A stretch of DNA of 64,000 nt from contig CM061246.1 of NCBI GenBank assembly GCA_022605425.2, positions 558,001 through 622,000 on the forward strand, written 5' to 3'. Shown one piece after another: positions 17,837 to 30,135 of the stretch. The DNA comes from Hamiltosporidium tvaerminnensis. Its lineage: Eukaryota; Microsporidia; Dubosqiidae. The translations under genes were made by a program, and so were the position numbers. The notes beneath the pieces are model-generated. The model searched no databases. It was given only the letters and a program-made list of their open reading frames with translations, and was not told the origin of the DNA. Position 1 is the first letter of the stretch; each line of letters starts with the position of its first letter.

Positions 17837-20039
17837 TCTATTTTAAAATATTGATCCTGAATAAATTTATCTATAATGAACTAAAAATGAATATAATAAA
17901 ATATAACAATTATAAAAAACCCGCTAAACAATAAAAAACGATAAAAATGCTAGAATAGATGGCTCTAGCCAAATACGAAACGAATTGAACGCCTCGGTCG
18001 ACCATCTTAGATAGAATATAAAGTAATTGGTTATGAAGATAGAGGGAAAGATTTATGAAGTTTAAAACTTTGCTCTATAATAGAATGCGATATTTCCAAA
18101 TAGACTCGGCAAATTTTTTGTGGAAAGAATGTAAATATGAGGCTAGACCGTTATATTAGATAGAGTAAATATATTATATAGAGAATCAGCTACTTCAAAA
18201 ACATTAGAATGACTTTGCAACGTAACTTAAGAGATCAAAGTATAATAATGATAATCACTCGTTCATATTCAAAGATTTAAATACAAACGTTTTTCGATAT
18301 TCATAAATTTATTGAAATTAAAAGATTGCATATGATTCAAGCAACAAATAAATATATATCGATCTATTGTGTTCAAAAGCAAGATAAAATGTAGGAATTA
18401 ATCATGTTTTGATTATATTATTATACAGGGAAATTTTTTAACATTTAAATTTTTTTATAATGTTGAATATTTTCAAAAAAAGAAACAATCATATGACTAT
18501 ATCTAATAAATATAATAAAAGCATCTGCTAAATTTGACAACAAATAATGCAAAATTTAGACTAATAAACACTTTACATGAAATTGATGCTATAAAATATT
18601 CTAGATATATTTTCAAATATAAAGCTTTTTTTCCTTAGTTTTTTATTTTTTAATATTCTGATTTAACTATCGATATATTAAAAAACAGAAGGACATTACA
18701 TTGTAATATAATGTGTAGAATTGCTTTAGAAACATGAGTATGCATGATAAAATCATAAATATTAGATTAAACAGCAAAATATAGTTATAAACACACATTC
18801 TCAGAAATTTTAAGAACATATATCAGAAGCACTGTCTTTGAATAAGTAGTTGTAACAATCTAAATTCTTCATAAGAACAAGATTTGCATTAAATTAGCCA
18901 CCAAATCAATTTATGAAAAAATTTACAAGGAACTTTTCAATAATAAAATTGTGAATTTATGATTCACTCTTAGATCATTTTCTACTCTAAGACTAAAAAG
19001 AGTTCAATAAAAGAATAAATATTAAGAAAAAGCCTTATGAATATAGGTTTTTATTTGTAATAAAGTGATAGATGTACAACATAGCCGAAAAATAAATATA
19101 ATATATTGATCTTTTGCATATTTATTAACATTTAAAATTTTTAGTGTGAAGCTTACATATTACATATTTCCTTACACTGTTTATAGAACAATTTATCTTT
19201 ATATTTGAAAGAGAATAGATAAGTCAGAAATTGACTTTAATGCTTTAACGAACAAAGTTGGAATAAGAATTCAATATTCATACAGAGAAGAGCTTTTTTT
19301 CGTATTTGATGATTATTCGAAGGAGATGAAATTTTTATAAATATGAGATTTTTTTCGTAATATCATGCACAATTTTAAATTTTTAACAAGGCTTAGAACT
19401 ATGTTGAATATTAAACAACTTATTTTAAAATAGGAATGTCTTGCAGATAAAATTAAGTTGTTAATTTTATATTTATTCTGTTCCTGGATTTAACGTTTTC
19501 TATGACTTAAAACTGGAAAAATTAATATTAGGAGTCAGCACGAAAACAGATAGGTTTAATTTGATATCACTTAATACCGGAGAAAAATTTAATACTAAGA
19601 TTGAAAATGAAAGTGATGAGTTTTATTTTATATGAATTTTATCTGTTCTAAGATATAGAAGTAAAAATTTAAATTGTTTTTAAAAATCATAAGCTGCAAA
19701 AACATATCGATAGGAATGAATTTCTTGATGTAAAGTTTAAATTCATTCATTTAAAAAATGTTTTACTAAATATAAGACGTTTAGCTAAGAAATTTTTGAA
19801 CGAAAATACGATGTGCAAATATAATTCAAAATAACCAAAAGAATTTTTTTTAATCAAAAAGGTAATGAACTTAAAGAAAAATCAGATAAAAATTCAAATT
19901 CCTTAGACTTTGTTCTGTTAAATAGAATATAAACTTTATAAGAAACTATTAATCAATTTATTTAAAAATTTATTGAACAATTTTGAAATTTTTTAAAGAT
20001 TTTTTTAAGTGTTATTTGTCTTTACTTACTCACTCAATA
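17837..20039. other. AT-rich region without recognisable genes
   Basis: About 2.2 kb, dominated by A/T homopolymer runs with frequent stops in all frames. Apart from a possible continuation of the relic at 17576-17836 near 17950-18005, nothing was recognised. Confidence 0.6.
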
Positions 20040-20447
20040 GGTTACCGCTCATTAAGAGCCCTAGCGTGATTTATTATAAACCTCCCCCTGTCAAGATAAA
20101 GCGCCTCGCGTTTAAATTCGTCTACAACAAGGCTCAAGATATTTTTATACATCATCTAGCTATCTAGCTTTGGGGTGAACAGAGAGTCTTCGACCGTCGC
20201 GATTAGACACATACATCCTTTTAAATACTCGGCATATCTAAGGTAACTTAGCCTGGTTAGTTTTCTTTACCATGAATAAATTATCTGATTTATCTTCCTC
20301 TTTCATATATGCTTCATATTTATTTTTTATCTGATTATTCGCTGTAATTTTATTTTTATAAAATACATGTTTCAAATTTTGATCTATAATTGATTTAACA
20401 CTTTCTTTATGACTTTTACATATTTTAAAAGCGAGTATAGACTGCAC
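20040..20447 (-). pseudogene. Decayed coding relic of unknown family
   Basis: Minus strand: a GTG-opened frame ends NLFMVKKTNQAKLP at 20238. The reading then resumes in another frame as YLRYAEYLKGCMCLIATVED and, after an in-frame TAG, MMYKNILSLVVDEFKREALY and LDRGRFIINHARALNER, with a stop near 20047. The GC content (20040-20230) is well above the surroundings, and the residues are protein-like. At least one frameshift and one stop interrupt it. I do not recognise the protein. Confidence 0.4.
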
Positions 20448-23400
20448 TTGCCTCTCTGGTTTTATATTACATTCGAAAGTGCCATTTCTATATTTTAAGC
20501 TGTATTTAGTCTTGACAAAACTCCTCTTCGTCGATCAAAAAAATTGTTCCGACTTTTTAGAAAGTGAAGTATTAAAAAATCAAAATAAAAATAAACGATT
20601 CCTCAAAAGTTTATTTGTTGATCGAGGTTTCTATTTTAAAATCGAGTAATATAACGACGAAGAATTACCTAAAAGTTTTAATTGGCTGTAAAAATTAAAA
20701 AAACCAATGATATTGTTTGATTAAGAATATGAATCTTGTGATATGTTGATAAATTTTACAGAACCAATACTAGTGTGCAGAGGTAGAACATGATAAGTCT
20801 AGAAATATTTAATTTGTTCAAAAAAATACTCATTAACCATTGTTAAACAACATTTCTGAATTTCTTACATCTTTTGAATACCATTATAGATCAATTTTTC
20901 TACTTTTATTTAATTTTAATCTTATTTCGAAAAAATCGTTTTTTTTAGATCTTCATTAGTAGTTCTTTCTTAAATTCTTTTACAAGTATCCAAACAATTG
21001 TATAATAGAATAATTTTTTTAAAGACCATTATTTTTACAATATATTTATATCTTCAATAATAATTAAATGAAAGAATTGTGCTTAAATTTATAAAGGAAT
21101 TTTATACTTAATTAAATTAAACGATTTTCCATAAATGTTACTTTTAAGTTATAGATTATTCCATAAATGTTACTATGAAGTTATAGATTATTCCATTGAA
21201 TAATAAAAAAATCATGATATTAGAAAAAAAAATATAGACAAAGGAATACTTGATACAGTTTAATAATACCGAAAAGTCAAGAGAAGAGGTGCAAATAAAT
21301 GATAAAATTATTTAAAAAAAAAGAAAATAAAGAATCTATAGCTAATATAAATTTAAAGACTTATAAAACAAGAAAGGAAAAATATTTTATGTATAAAATA
21401 TTCAGAAATTTTATTAGGAAATTGCTAAGCTATAGCTATAAATGCAGGTATGAAATAGTAAAAAATATACTTTAAAAAATCAGATGAGATTATAAAAGCC
21501 TTAATTACAGATTCAAAAATTATATCAAAGAACCTAGGTTAAGAGAATTATTTAAATATTAGGTTTATTTTTTTGTTGAATGTACAATAAATAGAGTCTA
21601 CAGACCTATGGCTATTAGTGATCATAAAACCCAAAAAAATCTAAACGAAATGCAGTTAATAGAGAAATAAATTATTTGATTCTGGATATTTATGTATTAT
21701 GTTTGTTATTACTTTATTCTACCACATTACAGTTTTGATTCACCTGTTCTTTAAATTTGAATTTTTTAGTCTCTGTACCTGTTTTGAATTCCATTATTTA
21801 TCCACACTTTAAGTTTATTAATACTGTAATTTCTAAACATTCGAAAATAGAATAAAATTAAAAAAATGAGTTTTCAAACAAAATGTTACTAAATGAAATT
21901 TCGCAAAACATGCCGTAAATATTATGAGATTCTTATTTAAATCCAAAATTTTATATGTTCTAAAAATTTTAATGGAAAAGTTAAATACTTCTAAGAATAT
22001 AGAGAACATTTATATAAAAGAATTTTATTATCGGAGAGGCAAAAGGTAACAGATTAAAATCTAAACATTTTAAAGTGATATAAAATTTTGACTAATAAAG
22101 AAAAAAATTTATGAATTAATTATATTTTCAAATGTATCGTAGATATATTAAAAAACTTATCTTTATTCTAAAAAAACAGAATCACTTTAGAGGAACTGAG
22201 ATAAATATAAATGAAAAGTCTGATTTGGAAGAAGAAACATCTGTGGTAGAGGTAGAAGCAAATGCATAAAAATTGCAAACCATTTTAACCCAGAATTTTA
22301 TTAAATAGAAATTCTAAAAAAATAGTATTTTAAAAAATTTGAAGGGAATAAATAAAAAATTCAGCTTTTAAAAAAACTAAGTTTCTGTTAATTGATAAAA
22401 AACAATATAATGAAATATACTTTAGAAATTACAATAACATTTATACTTATAAACCATCTTATTATTTAATTAAATTTTTATTATTTGCAAATTCTAAAAG
22501 TAGAAATTAATTTGGTTTAAAAAACCGGAATAATAAAACAAATGGAAAAATATCTTTGCTAATGCAGTTATATAAGAATCTACAACTATAAATTCCGAAA
22601 TTATTATTGTGTTAAAGTAGAAAAATAATGTATAACTTAATGTTATTAAAATATAGATTCTGTAATAATAATTTAGAATCAAGAAGAAAAAAATCTTGCT
22701 TAATTTTAAGTATAAAATGTAGAGTAATATTAGTTTGTCCTAGAAGTATTAAAAACCACAAGGAATGTCTTTTTAAAATACAGGTTTAAATATATCAGTA
22801 AAAGGATTAACAAAATATTACTAAACTCGAATACTAAAAAACTGGTATAAAAAAGAGTAATTTTAAAGTTATATTTTCAAAATTTAGTGCAGAATAAAAG
22901 AAATAGCTATAACTTATGTTCATATACAAGAAATATAGAAATGAAACCAAATATAATTTTTAGAAGGTTCATTTTTTACTCGATATATAAATATGATATA
23001 ATATTTTGAAAATAATTTTATGAAGTAGAATTATGAAACTATAAATAATGAAATAATATTGGTTTAAGAAAAATCAACGATAGAACTAAAATTATATAAA
23101 TTTTAAATCATATTTTAAATCCTTAGAAATATAGTAAGTTTCCAAGGAGTAAATATTAGTTTTTTTTAGACAGTAATGTATTTTGGAAGTATAGAGTTAT
23201 TAAAACTATGAATAATATGCAGATCTTCAATTTGTATTTTTCAGAGAATTTTTATGTACTAAAAACCATATTTATTACTGAACAGGTACCTTTTAAGATT
23301 TTTGAATTTATAAACCAAAAATACCACTTGTAAAGCATTTTTTAAAATTTGATTCTTCGTTCTAAACAAGAAATTTCATTTTTCTAATATTTATAATATA

Positions 23401-24224
23401 TCAATATCATTCTAAATAAATTTGATTAAAAAAAGATCTTTTGATATATTTGACATGATAAAATACTTTTTTAATTTATAAAAAAATTCTTAACCGTTGT
23501 ATGTTCGAAGGAAAAACCTGGAAATAGAAAAACAATTTTTTTAAATAGAACATCTTCTTGGAGTTAAATATTAACGAATGTGATATTTATATACACAAAG
23601 AAAAATTTGATGTTTAGTATTTTTTCTTTTTTAGATATATGATTCGTTAGTAGAGAATGGGTAAGAAAAGAAATTTGAAATAATTTAACATATTTAGAAT
23701 TCTTTATATTAGAAGTAAGTTGATTGATTTTATTTTTTATGGGTGTTATATTCTCTAAATATTTTTGAAAAGATTGATTTGGTGTTAAAATTACTGTGAA
23801 AATTATTTTTTTCGTATATAAAGGATGTTATTTATAGAACTGTTTACCCCAAATCATATGAGAATTAAAATGTCAATAGAAAACACTAAGAATGAGACAA
23901 ATCAACCAGAAATTACAATTGCATGTAACCGTAGAAATCAAGTTGATCTAATCAAATTGATCTACAAACGTACTTTCGAATCATTAACTTAGTTGTTAAT
24001 TCACGTGATTTAGATCAATGATCAAATCGATATGGTGTTCTAGTTACTTTGACATGTTCAAGTAACAAATTGGTGTTACATATGGTTACTGCTCTGATGC
24101 AGATTTTGGAGGTTTTCCGTTGTTACTTTGGTTTCTTGTGCTGCTTTATTCATCGGGATTAAGTTATGGACTCAACGAGTCAATTGTGTGTGATTTGGAT
24201 GTGACGTGTAATGGTATATTTGTG
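20448..24224. other. AT-rich region and rDNA 5' flank
   Basis: About 3.8 kb. Most of it is AT-rich with no gene. A relic at about 22200-22270 encodes ININEKSDLEEETSVVEVEA, similar to the relic at 11044-11137. From about 23900 the composition shifts toward rDNA-like, and a near-palindrome lies at 24043-24066. The stretch 24070-24224 is probably the external transcribed spacer or promoter of the rRNA unit. Confidence 0.55.
24043..24066. promoter_or_regulatory. 24-bp near-palindrome upstream of the rRNA unit
   Basis: GTTACTT, two bases, ACATGT, two bases, AAGTAAC: the outer seven bases of each side and the central ACATGT are self-complementary. It sits about 160 bp before the SSU start, a place where a PolI promoter element or a processing hairpin could be. 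Function is inferred from position only. Confidence 0.3.
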
Positions 24225-25525
24225 CAACAGGTTGATTCTGCCTGACGAGGATGCTTGTCTCTGGGATTAAGCCATGCAAGTCTGGTGAAGCGAAAGTGGA
24301 ACTGCGAACGGCTCAGTAGAACGGTGATTATTTAATCGTGTAGGAAGGATAACCGCGGGAAACTGTGGCTAATAACACGAGTAAGACGCCGACCCATCAG
24401 TTTTATCGTACGGTAAGGGCGTACGATGGCTTTAACGGGTACGGGGGATCAGGGTTTGATTCCGGAGAGGGAGCCTGAGAAACGGCTACCAGGTCTAAGG
24501 ACAGCAGCAGGCGCGAAACTTGCCCAATTGGAGAGAGGCAGTTATGAGACGTATATTTTGTAACCGGGGTAGAATACCGGTGATTGACTGGAGGGCAAGT
24601 CTGGTGCCAGCAGCCGCGGTAATTCCAGCTCCAGGAGTGTCATAGTGCATTGCTGCATTTAAAAGGTCCGTAGTCAGTGTTGACAGGGATGCTAGAAGAC
24701 ACTTTCTTCATGGAGTGTATTGGCATTCTAGGTTAGCATGTAGGAGCGGAAGAGGGCGACTGTATTGCGTAGCGAGAGGTGAAAGTTGACGACCTACGTA
24801 GGACAAACCGAAGCGAAAGCTGTCGTCCAGTACGTTTCCGGTGATCAAGGACGTAAGCCGGAGGAGCAAAGGTGATTAGAGACCCCTGTAGTTCCGGCCG
24901 TAAACTATGCCAACTGGGTGTTACGTAGTGGTACCCACGAGAAATCAAGTATATGGGCTATGGGGATAGTACGATCGCAAGATTGAAACTTGAAGAAATT
25001 GACGGAAGGACACCACCAGGAGTGGAGTGTGCGGCTTAATTTGACTCAACGCGGGACAACTTACCAGGGCCAGTTGTATGACGAATCTTTGATGAGTACG
25101 ACTAAGTGGTGCATGGCCGTTCACAACATGTGAGGTGACTTTTAGGTTTATTGCTGTAATGTGTGAGACCCTCAGCTACGGCGACTGGGGACTATAAGTT
25201 TCAGGAAGGAGGGGGCTATAACAGGTCTGTGATGCCCTTAGATGTTCTGGGCTGCTCGCGCACTACAATGTTATTTCTAGGTATATTGTAAAGATAAAGG
25301 ATAACTCGGTTGGGATTGCGTTCTGTAATGGACGCATGAACCAGGAATTCCTAGTAGTCGCGTGTCACTAACGGGCGACGACTGCGTCCCTGTTCTTTGT
25401 ACACACCGCCCGTCGTTATCTAAGATGGTGCTATGTTCGAAGAGGGTTTTCCTTCTGAGGACGTAGGATTAGATTGGATACAAGTCGTAACAAGGTTGCT
25501 GTAGGAGAACCTGCAGCAGGATCAG
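24225..25525 (+). rRNA. Small-subunit (16S-like) rRNA
   Basis: Starts at about ACAGGTTGATTCTGCCTGAC, the typical microsporidian 5' end. It contains the 530-loop GTGCCAGCAGCCGCGGTAAT (24602), GAAATTGACGGAAGGACACC (about 24996) and the decoding-site GTACACACCGCCCGTC (about 25400), and ends near GTAGGAGAACCTGCAGCAGG. The length of about 1300 nt is the reduced size known from microsporidia. The ends are set by analogy and may be off by a few bases. Confidence 0.96.
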
Positions 25526-25559
25526 TGCTAGTACTTTTATTGTGTAGTTTTTTCATATT
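25526..25559 (+). other. Internal transcribed spacer
   Basis: About 35 bp of T-rich sequence between the SSU 3' end and the first 5.8S-like motif (AAGGGATCACTTGGCTCC). It is the only ITS; there is no second spacer, because the 5.8S part is fused to the LSU. Confidence 0.75.
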
Positions 25560-27233
25560 AAACTCATACAAGGGATCACTTGGCTCCGTATCCGAGGAAG
25601 GCCGGAATAGTTTCCGAGAACTAAGGCCGAACGGCATTGTAAATGCCTGACTACCCCCTGGACTTAAGCATATTATTAAGGGGAGGAACAAAAACTAACT
25701 AGGATTTCTGTAGTAGCGGCGAGCGAACAAGAAATAGCCCCGAATGTAAGCCTCCGGGCATTGTTAAGATCGTCGTAACGAATTACCGGGACAGGTAAGC
25801 CATAGAGGGTGATAGCCCCGTAGTGACGAGTAATGGGCAGAGTAGGGTTGCTTGGTAATGCAGCCTGAAGAGGTGGTGGGTTCCATCTAAGGCTAAATAT
25901 GAGCGGAGACCGATAGCGTAATAGTACAGCGATGGAAAGGTGAAAAGCTAAAAAGTGCAAAGACGTGAAATTGTATTGAGTATCCTGATAACAGGACCCG
26001 TCTTGAAACACGGACCAAGGAGTGCATCTGCATAGCAAGTTAAAGGGGGGTTTCCTTTAAGCGTAGCGAAAGCAGATATAGCTGTTCGGATGCGACCCGA
26101 AGGGCTGTGAACTACACCTGGCCAGGTTGAAGCCATTCGAAAAGATGGTGGAGGACCTAAACTTGTTCTGACGCGCAAATCGATGGTTTGAGCTGGGTGT
26201 AGGGGCGAAAGACCAATCGAACAGCCGGGTAGCTGGTTCCCATCGAAATGTCTCTCAGGACAGCAGACACAAGTTACTTAGTATTATGCGGTAGAGGAAC
26301 GGCGGGATGAAAGGGGAGCAATCTCCACATACCGACGAACTGCGAACGTGTACGTGTTATTCTTGTACTAAAGAATAGCGATTATATATGTGTCTAGTGG
26401 GCGCGTTCTGGTAAGCAGGACGTGCGAAGAGGGATCAACCTGACGTACTGATAAGGGGCCTAATCTGGTTTTTCTTAAGGCCGTAGATGAATTGTGACAG
26501 TAGGGCGGTGGCCATGGAGGTTGGCATCCGGTAAGAAACGTGTTGCAACGTACCTACCGAATTCATGTGCGCCGAAAATGGACGGTACAAGGCCAGACCC
26601 GATGCAGTACTTATAGGTAGATGGGCGTGGTGTATGTGCAGAAGGTTTACCGTGAGGTAAAGTGGAGCATACACTAGTGCTGATCTTGGTGGTAGTAGTT
26701 ACAATTCGTGTGTGAATCGCGAAGGCTTCAGGAGAAGGGTTCTTCTAAGATTTCATAAGGAGAAGGTTAGCCGGTCCTGAGATCTCGACAGGGAATCGGG
26801 TTGATATTCCCGAGCCATCTAGGTATTTGGCAACAGTAAATATGGTGTTTACGTCTTAGGCACGACAACAAGGAGGTACCCATTCCTTGTAGCAGTACTG
26901 TATGTAGCGTGTTGTACAGAGCAATACAGGCATATGCGATTGTCTTAGCTGGGATCCGTGAAAAAATACCTTTATGACCTAGATGACCGTACCGACCGCA
27001 GCAGGGCTCCGTACGGTGTATACCGGAAGCGATAGGACAAACGTTAGTTAGGGAATTCGGCAAATTAGATCCGTAACCTCGGGAAAAGGATTAGCTCTAA
27101 GGAATTAGAACTTTTAGTTACGGGGAATCCGACTGTTTAATAAAAACATAGCTTTGTGGTGGTGTAGTACGTGGACACAAAGTGAATTCTGCCCAGTGCC
27201 CAGCTGTTAAGACAGGTCGGGCTGTATACGCAG

Positions 27234-27287
<54 letters not shown>

Positions 27288-27384
27288 CCTAATTAGTGAC
27301 GCGCACGAAAGGAGCAACGAGATTCCCACTGTCCCGACTAACAACCTGCGAACCCACGAGCCAAGGGAACGGTCTTGGCTATGC

Positions 27385-27421
<37 letters not shown>

Positions 27422-27697
27422 GTGACGCCGGGGTCTTGTGCAGCTGTAGCAAGGTGGGGCAACTGAAAGACCACTAGCTGTGCAAGCGACCCGTATTTGT
27501 CAGATGGGGAGTTTGACTGGGGCGGTACATCTGCTAGACTACAACGCAGATGGCCTAAGGGTGGCTAACTTCGGAGAGAAACCGAGGGTGTAGTCCAAGG
27601 GCAAAAGCCACCCTGACGTATTACTACACGGTAATACGAGGGGAAACCCAGGCCTAGCGATCCCATTGCTTACAGAGCATCTAGCAATGGGTGACGT

Positions 27698-27729
<32 letters not shown>

Positions 27730-27833
27730 AGCCGAGCGACCATAGCGACGCTGCTTTTTGATTCTTCGATGTCGGCTCTTCCTATCATGGTGCAGCAGAA
27801 GGCACCTAGTGTTGGATTGTTCACCCACTAACA

Positions 27834-27871
<38 letters not shown>

Positions 27872-28175
27872 TAGTTTTACACTACTGCTACGGTACTAAG
27901 GGAGCAGATGCTAGTACGAAAGGAACGAATCTGCAGGACCTCTTGTCGTGCCTATATCTGGTAAGGTACGGGCTAAGCAACGTCCTGGTACGGAAGAGCT
28001 GAAGGCCTCTAAGCTTCAACGTGGCCCTACTGTACTATCTAGCATGAAGACGACGTGCTTGGTGCTGCAGCTGTAATCCACAAGATCGCGAGTGGATGAG
28101 GCTAGCAAGCACTCATGACGAGAGATGATCACCACCTCCACGTGGTTCTCGTTGGGTAACGCCAAGAGTGATCAA
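25560..28175 (+). rRNA. Large-subunit (23S-like) rRNA with fused 5.8S part
   Basis: Begins with a 5.8S-like GGGATCACTTGGCTCCGTAT and runs without ITS2 into GGACTTAAGCATATTATTAA, the 28S start signature. Further landmarks: GACTCTCTTAAGGTAGCCAA (about 27257), the peptidyl-transferase ACAGGGATAACTGGCTTGTG (27709) and the sarcin-ricin loop (about 27911). The 3' end is uncertain; a terminal TGATCAC/GTGATCA stem closes at 28174. The fused 5.8S-LSU is a microsporidian hallmark. The sarcin-ricin loop reads AGTACGAAAGGAAC instead of the usual AGTACGAGAGGAAC. Confidence 0.95.
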
Positions 28176-28466
28176 ACAAAAAAATGTAAAGAATTTAAAA
28201 CTAAAAAAAAAGTAAACAAAAAAATGATTTCAAAAAAAATTCAAATCGGATAAATACAACGAAAGAAACATTTTAGCACCTTACCAAAAAGGATCTAAGC
28301 AAAAAAACGCAAATGCTTTTTTAACATTAGGCATGTGGCATTTAAATAAATTCCACTAATTATCACTTATAAAAAGACACATACCAGATATGTTTTAAAA
28401 TATCACTTTTTAAAGATTTGAGTCTTTATCTATTCTGGATATCTCATTACCAATTTGATTTTTAAA
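28176..28466. other. AT-rich spacer between rDNA and retrotransposon
   Basis: About 290 bp of A-rich sequence starting straight after the LSU terminal stem. No gene. It ends in the first copy of a 16-bp target-site duplication. Confidence 0.7.
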
Positions 28467-28482
28467 TATATTTATCCCTTTA
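28467..28482 (+). repeat. Target-site duplication, 5' copy
   Basis: TATATTTATCCCTTTA is repeated exactly at 33923-33938. The two copies bracket the LINE element; the base after this copy is the A of the ORF1 ATG. Confidence 0.85.
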
Positions 28483-30135
28483 ATGGGTAAAAGAAAAATA
28501 TCGGGAGCGGTTGAAAATCGCAAAAAATCAAAATGTGAGAATACGGGTGTGAAGAGTAGGAATTTCGACGACTTTGTTTCCAGCTCATCGAGGACTAGCC
28601 ACCCTCGAGTTGTGAGCCCAATCGACTGTTTTTTTTCGGCATCTTCGAAACAGAAGGAGTGTGCGGCAGCCACGCACAAGGAGAGTAAAAAGTGTACAGA
28701 TAATAGGGATGTAAGGAGTTTTTTTGGGACAAGCATGCCAAAGCACACACAGGATGTGCCGCTGACCAGCCAGCGAAGTTTCCCGGAGGAGAAAGAGGCA
28801 CAGACTTTGTCTGTTCTTTATGCACTTGCTTCTGAGAAAATAACACTCCTTGAAAAAAGAGTGGAAAAATTAGAAGAAGAGGAAAAGAGATATAAAGAAT
28901 CTCTTATGTTGGCAAAGACCAACTCGATTGCTTTAAAGGTACTCTTTAAAGAAGTTGAGAAGCTACGTAAAGTAGCTAAAAGGTCGCGTAGGTGCCGTAC
29001 TCACAAGTGCATGATAACGGCAGTAGCACCTGCTTCCTCGGTTAGGCTAGAGGCAGGAGCCAGAGACCCTCAGGCTGATCCAGCAGCCAGCGAGTTAGTC
29101 TGCAACGCTGCAGAACTAACAGAGAAACCACCCGAGCAGAATTTGGTGGTAAATGAGGCGAAATCTCAGTCTTTCGGGCCAACCTTGGCCGCACGATCTG
29201 CAAAGGTAAAAGCTCGGTCTTTGGATAAACAGGTCGTGTTAAGGACTGGCAGTTCTACTGATCTGACTGCAAATGCTGGTGACCCTCTTGCCGCTGGAGT
29301 CTGCCCAGCGGAAGTGCAGATCTGCAACGCAGCAGAATCTCAAGGCTTACAAATTCAACGTGCAATGAATGTAAGCCATCAAGGGGCGAGGCCTGTTGAA
29401 TGTGGTACGGGCAATACCACACTGCCTCCGATAGCAACTCCTCGTTCTATCGAAAAAAAGTTACCTGAAAAGACTTCCGTAAGTGCTTCAGGAAAAGGTC
29501 TTATGGATAAAAAAAAGGAATTATCCAAGAGTAAAGCAACTGGTAACCCAGCCAGTAAACCGAGAGCCGTCAAATTGCGGACTGCCAAAAAGCCTTCCTT
29601 CGATCGTACTAAGGCACCTTCGAAGCAGAGTAGAGGGAAACTTAACTTAAACAGAGCACAGTGTGAGGATGTTGTGCAAGGCAAATCACCATTTGTCTTG
29701 AATAGGTTTGTGCTTCTTTACTTAGTTGGAGTTAAAGTAAACAAACCCGCTTATTTAAGAGCAGTCTTAGAGAACGGGGGCGTTAAATCTTACTACGTCA
29801 AGCACGTAGGCTTCACTAAGGAAGGCCTGTTAGAGTTGCTTGTGAATGCTAACAGTGTGGATAAAGTTAAAGCCATTTTTACAGGCTTTAAAGATGTTAA
29901 GACGTTTGATAACTATCTTAACAGAGGCAGTCTCGAAGAGATTGGAGAGCGGTTATCTGACCTTAAGCGCAGACTCTCATGGGTCGAGCGATTTAAAGAT
30001 AACCCGCCGGTTAGGAGGTTCCTTAGCATTCTGAAGCATACTTCAGCTCAGAATGCCTCTCAAGAAGCCTCGAAAATCTTCTACGGACTAGAAGATATGG
30101 TACTTGAGGAGCCAAAGAGCTCCTCTAGCCTATAG
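28483..30135 (+). CDS. LINE ORF1 protein (coiled-coil, basic, probable nucleic-acid binding)
   Basis: 550 codons from ATG at the first base of the element. Residues 1-20 are basic (MGKRKISG). About 100-170 form a charged coiled coil (LASEKITLLEKRVEKLEEEE) followed by a basic cluster (KVAKRSRRCRTHKC). About 175-400 are low-complexity and rich in Ala/Ser/Lys. About 415-545 look globular (NRFVLLYLVGVKVNKPAYLR, VKHVGFTKEGLLELLV). ORF1 proteins of other LINEs form multimers that coat the element RNA. I see no RRM or CCHC here. The last codons overlap the ORF2 frame by 7 nt. Copy 2 carries a broken homologue. Confidence 0.85.
   Translation: MGKRKISGAVENRKKSKCENTGVKSRNFDDFVSSSSRTSHPRVVSPIDCFFSASSKQKECAAATHKESKKCTDNRDVRSFFGTSMPKHTQDVPLTSQRSFPEEKEAQTLSVLYALASEKITLLEKRVEKLEEEEKRYKESLMLAKTNSIALKVLFKEVEKLRKVAKRSRRCRTHKCMITAVAPASSVRLEAGARDPQADPAASELVCNAAELTEKPPEQNLVVNEAKSQSFGPTLAARSAKVKARSLDKQVVLRTGSSTDLTANAGDPLAAGVCPAEVQICNAAESQGLQIQRAMNVSHQGARPVECGTGNTTLPPIATPRSIEKKLPEKTSVSASGKGLMDKKKELSKSKATGNPASKPRAVKLRTAKKPSFDRTKAPSKQSRGKLNLNRAQCEDVVQGKSPFVLNRFVLLYLVGVKVNKPAYLRAVLENGGVKSYYVKHVGFTKEGLLELLVNANSVDKVKAIFTGFKDVKTFDNYLNRGSLEEIGERLSDLKRRLSWVERFKDNPPVRRFLSILKHTSAQNASQEASKIFYGLEDMVLEEPKSSSSL

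Noticed and set aside
22494-22682. 62-codon hydrophobic minus-strand ORF
   Set aside because: Tyr/Phe/Ile-rich reading of AT-rich DNA; no family and no neighbours.
24733-27063. Several ORFs of 70-120 codons within 24733-27063
   Set aside because: They lie inside the SSU and LSU rRNA genes.
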